The position numbers and the translations under genes are program-made. 64,000 nt of DNA from Luscinia megarhynchos (Eukaryota; Chordata; Aves; Passeriformes; Turdidae). The notes beneath the pieces are model-generated. The model was not told where the DNA came from. It saw only the letters and a list, made by a program, of their open reading frames with translations, and made no database searches. The stretch's first letter is position 1; each line of letters begins with the position of its first letter. The stretch is taken from assembly GCA_034336665.1 (NCBI GenBank), contig JAPFBE010000013.1, forward strand, positions 20,315,056 to 20,379,055, read 5' to 3'. Positions 62,501 through 64,000 of this stretch are shown here, piece after piece.

Positions 62501-64000
62501 GAAGTAGACAGGCTTTCACCTTATCTGAGTTATAATCTGGACCTGATTGCTGTTCCACAGCTCCAATCACCAAGATTGATTTACCCTGATTAACAAGGAA
62601 ACACTGCAGTGGAGTCTGTATCATTGCACTGACCTCAGCCAAAACCTCTCCCTGGGTATGAGCTCGCATTTGCCTTTATGGTGCCTGCTCTGAATATTTG
62701 CAGGCAGGAACAGCAGCCTGAACTGCTCCCAAGTCAGAAGGGAAAGCCAAGGTGCATTACATCACACTTTTGTAATTCAACCAAGAGGCACTTCTACCAT
62801 CACCCACTGAATTTCTCTTTTTGTTCTGGAAAGAAAGCAAATTTCTATAGTACCAAGTTTCTAACCACATTTTATGAACTTTTGCTCAAACAGCCTATTG
62901 GCCTAAGTGAGTTAAGGAATAAAGTATCATTTAAAAAGTAAAAATTAATCACAGAAGTCTAGTCAGAAGAGAGATATTTGATCAATATTTTCCCCAATAC
63001 ACTGCACACAGATGCTCCATCAATAGCTGTCACACTGGTATATACAGTATTTTTGTGGGAATATGTAGGTTTGTATGGACCTTTGTAGAATCTTGGGATT
63101 CTGTGCAACCAGTGAGTTTCTATCTGTGTAAGCAGAAGTTTTGCAGAGAAAAATCTATGATCATTACTTGTCTTCCATTCTATGTGGCCTAGGATTTCAC
63201 AATAATCCTTAACTCTATTAGCTAGCACTTACCTTCAGGAAAATCTTCATGACTCAGTCTTCAGCCAAGAAGAGACTACAACATATATTTGTTGCATATT
63301 ATGTTTAAACTAAATTTGCCTCCACATTGATTTCTGGTACTGAGTTGCAATGAAGCAGCTGGGCTAGGATTAAGCACCTACTGCTTTTGGCTGAAGCACA
63401 TCATTACATGCAAGCCATAAATCTGGAATCTTAGCTCTGCCTACAAATTTTCCACGATGCAGTGCTTAACTGCTGAAAATGTTGCAAGGGGTCCTGAAAG
63501 TAAGGAATGTGCCCCATAGATCCTGAGAATACGGTGTCAGTGACTGAATAAACCAAGCCTTTGCTTTGCCACAGCAGTGTCATTAGGGAAGGCTTCCTGA
63601 AAAGTAGTAGGAGACAGCATATGTCAATGGGAGAGGTAGATACTTGCTCCAGCATCTGGCTGGCATCAGCCACTTGTTCATTTGTTTTGTGCAATGTAAG
63701 GTCTGGTCCTTTTTGCTTTTTTAATCAGCAGCTATTATAAATTAATCCTGGTTTAGTGCTTGATATGTAGTGCACTGTAAAATTAGAATCTCTTTCCCTA
63801 GGAGACTAACATTCCCTATGATTTTTCAGTTTATCTTATTTTCATTTGTGCAGGAATGTCTTTGAGGACAACACATTTTAACACTGAGAGATGGGAGAGG
63901 TAGAGCTAGTACCTGAATACTCCACAGCTAGGAGAGGAAGTGGATCCAATCTGGCTTTACATTTATTGTATTGCATTTACACTTCATGCTTGATCAAAGC
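56583..64000. other. Intergenic region to window end, no gene seen
   Basis: 7.4 kb. It includes a GC- and CpG-richer patch at about 57050-57350 within a 161-codon open frame (57041-57526, plus strand) that resembles no family I know. The rest is ordinary AT-rich sequence with short open frames and no recognised transposon or RNA gene. Confidence 0.6.

Noticed and set aside
62454..62669. 71-codon minus-strand open frame with a complex-looking composition
   Set aside because: No family recognised, short, and no splice bounds that would make it an exon.
1..64000. Bacterial, phage, CRISPR or operon features
   Set aside because: Spliced vertebrate gene, CR1 elements and low coding density exclude a prokaryotic source; no regularly spaced direct repeats were seen.

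Overview
This is a vertebrate nuclear window, almost certainly from a bird and probably from a passerine (songbird). The reasons are GT-AG introns, 3'-end fragments of CR1 LINEs (the main bird retroposon) in both orientations, and a tRNA-Ile-derived SINE with a CR1 tail at about 56.45-56.58 kb, a combination I know as a passerine element. There are no bacterial operons, CRISPR arrays or phage genes.

One protein-coding gene is recognisable: CCDC80 (called equarin in chick lens; also DRO1/URB/SSG1). It lies on the minus strand over roughly 0.7-20.1 kb. Seven coding exons could be joined base by base with consistent phases: 19278-17377, 13221-13065, 9251-9115, 8478-8330, 5179-5076, 3672-3592 and 1576-1230. 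They give about 955 residues, against 950 in human. The product is a secreted extracellular-matrix protein with a signal peptide, three thioredoxin-like DUF4174/P-DUDES repeats, a Thr-rich and a Lys-rich linker, and a Tyr/His/Gly-rich tail. A non-coding first exon and a promoter lie at about 19.66-20.35 kb. The main oddity is one surplus base (3n+1) in the N-terminal part of exon 2, which separates the signal-peptide frame from the rest of the protein.

From about 20.4 kb to 64 kb I see no exon of any gene I recognise. This 43.6 kb is relatively AT-rich, CpG-poor sequence upstream of CCDC80. It contains CR1 copies (old: 44.97-45.25 kb; younger: 45.4-46.14 and 46.71-47.2 kb, tail to tail; a fragment at 41.19-41.40 kb abutting an ATT microsatellite), the SINE, simple repeats, a perfect CTCF-core match at 24.33 kb and an isolated CpG cluster at 30.67-30.86 kb holding an 11/12 CTCF-like core and a CCAAT box. 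These last two are the best candidates for regulatory function.

I found no convincing undescribed biological system. The points most worth checking are the CCDC80 frame break, the lone CpG cluster and the paired CTCF-like sites. The long open frames in the intergenic part look like chance products of GC-richer patches.
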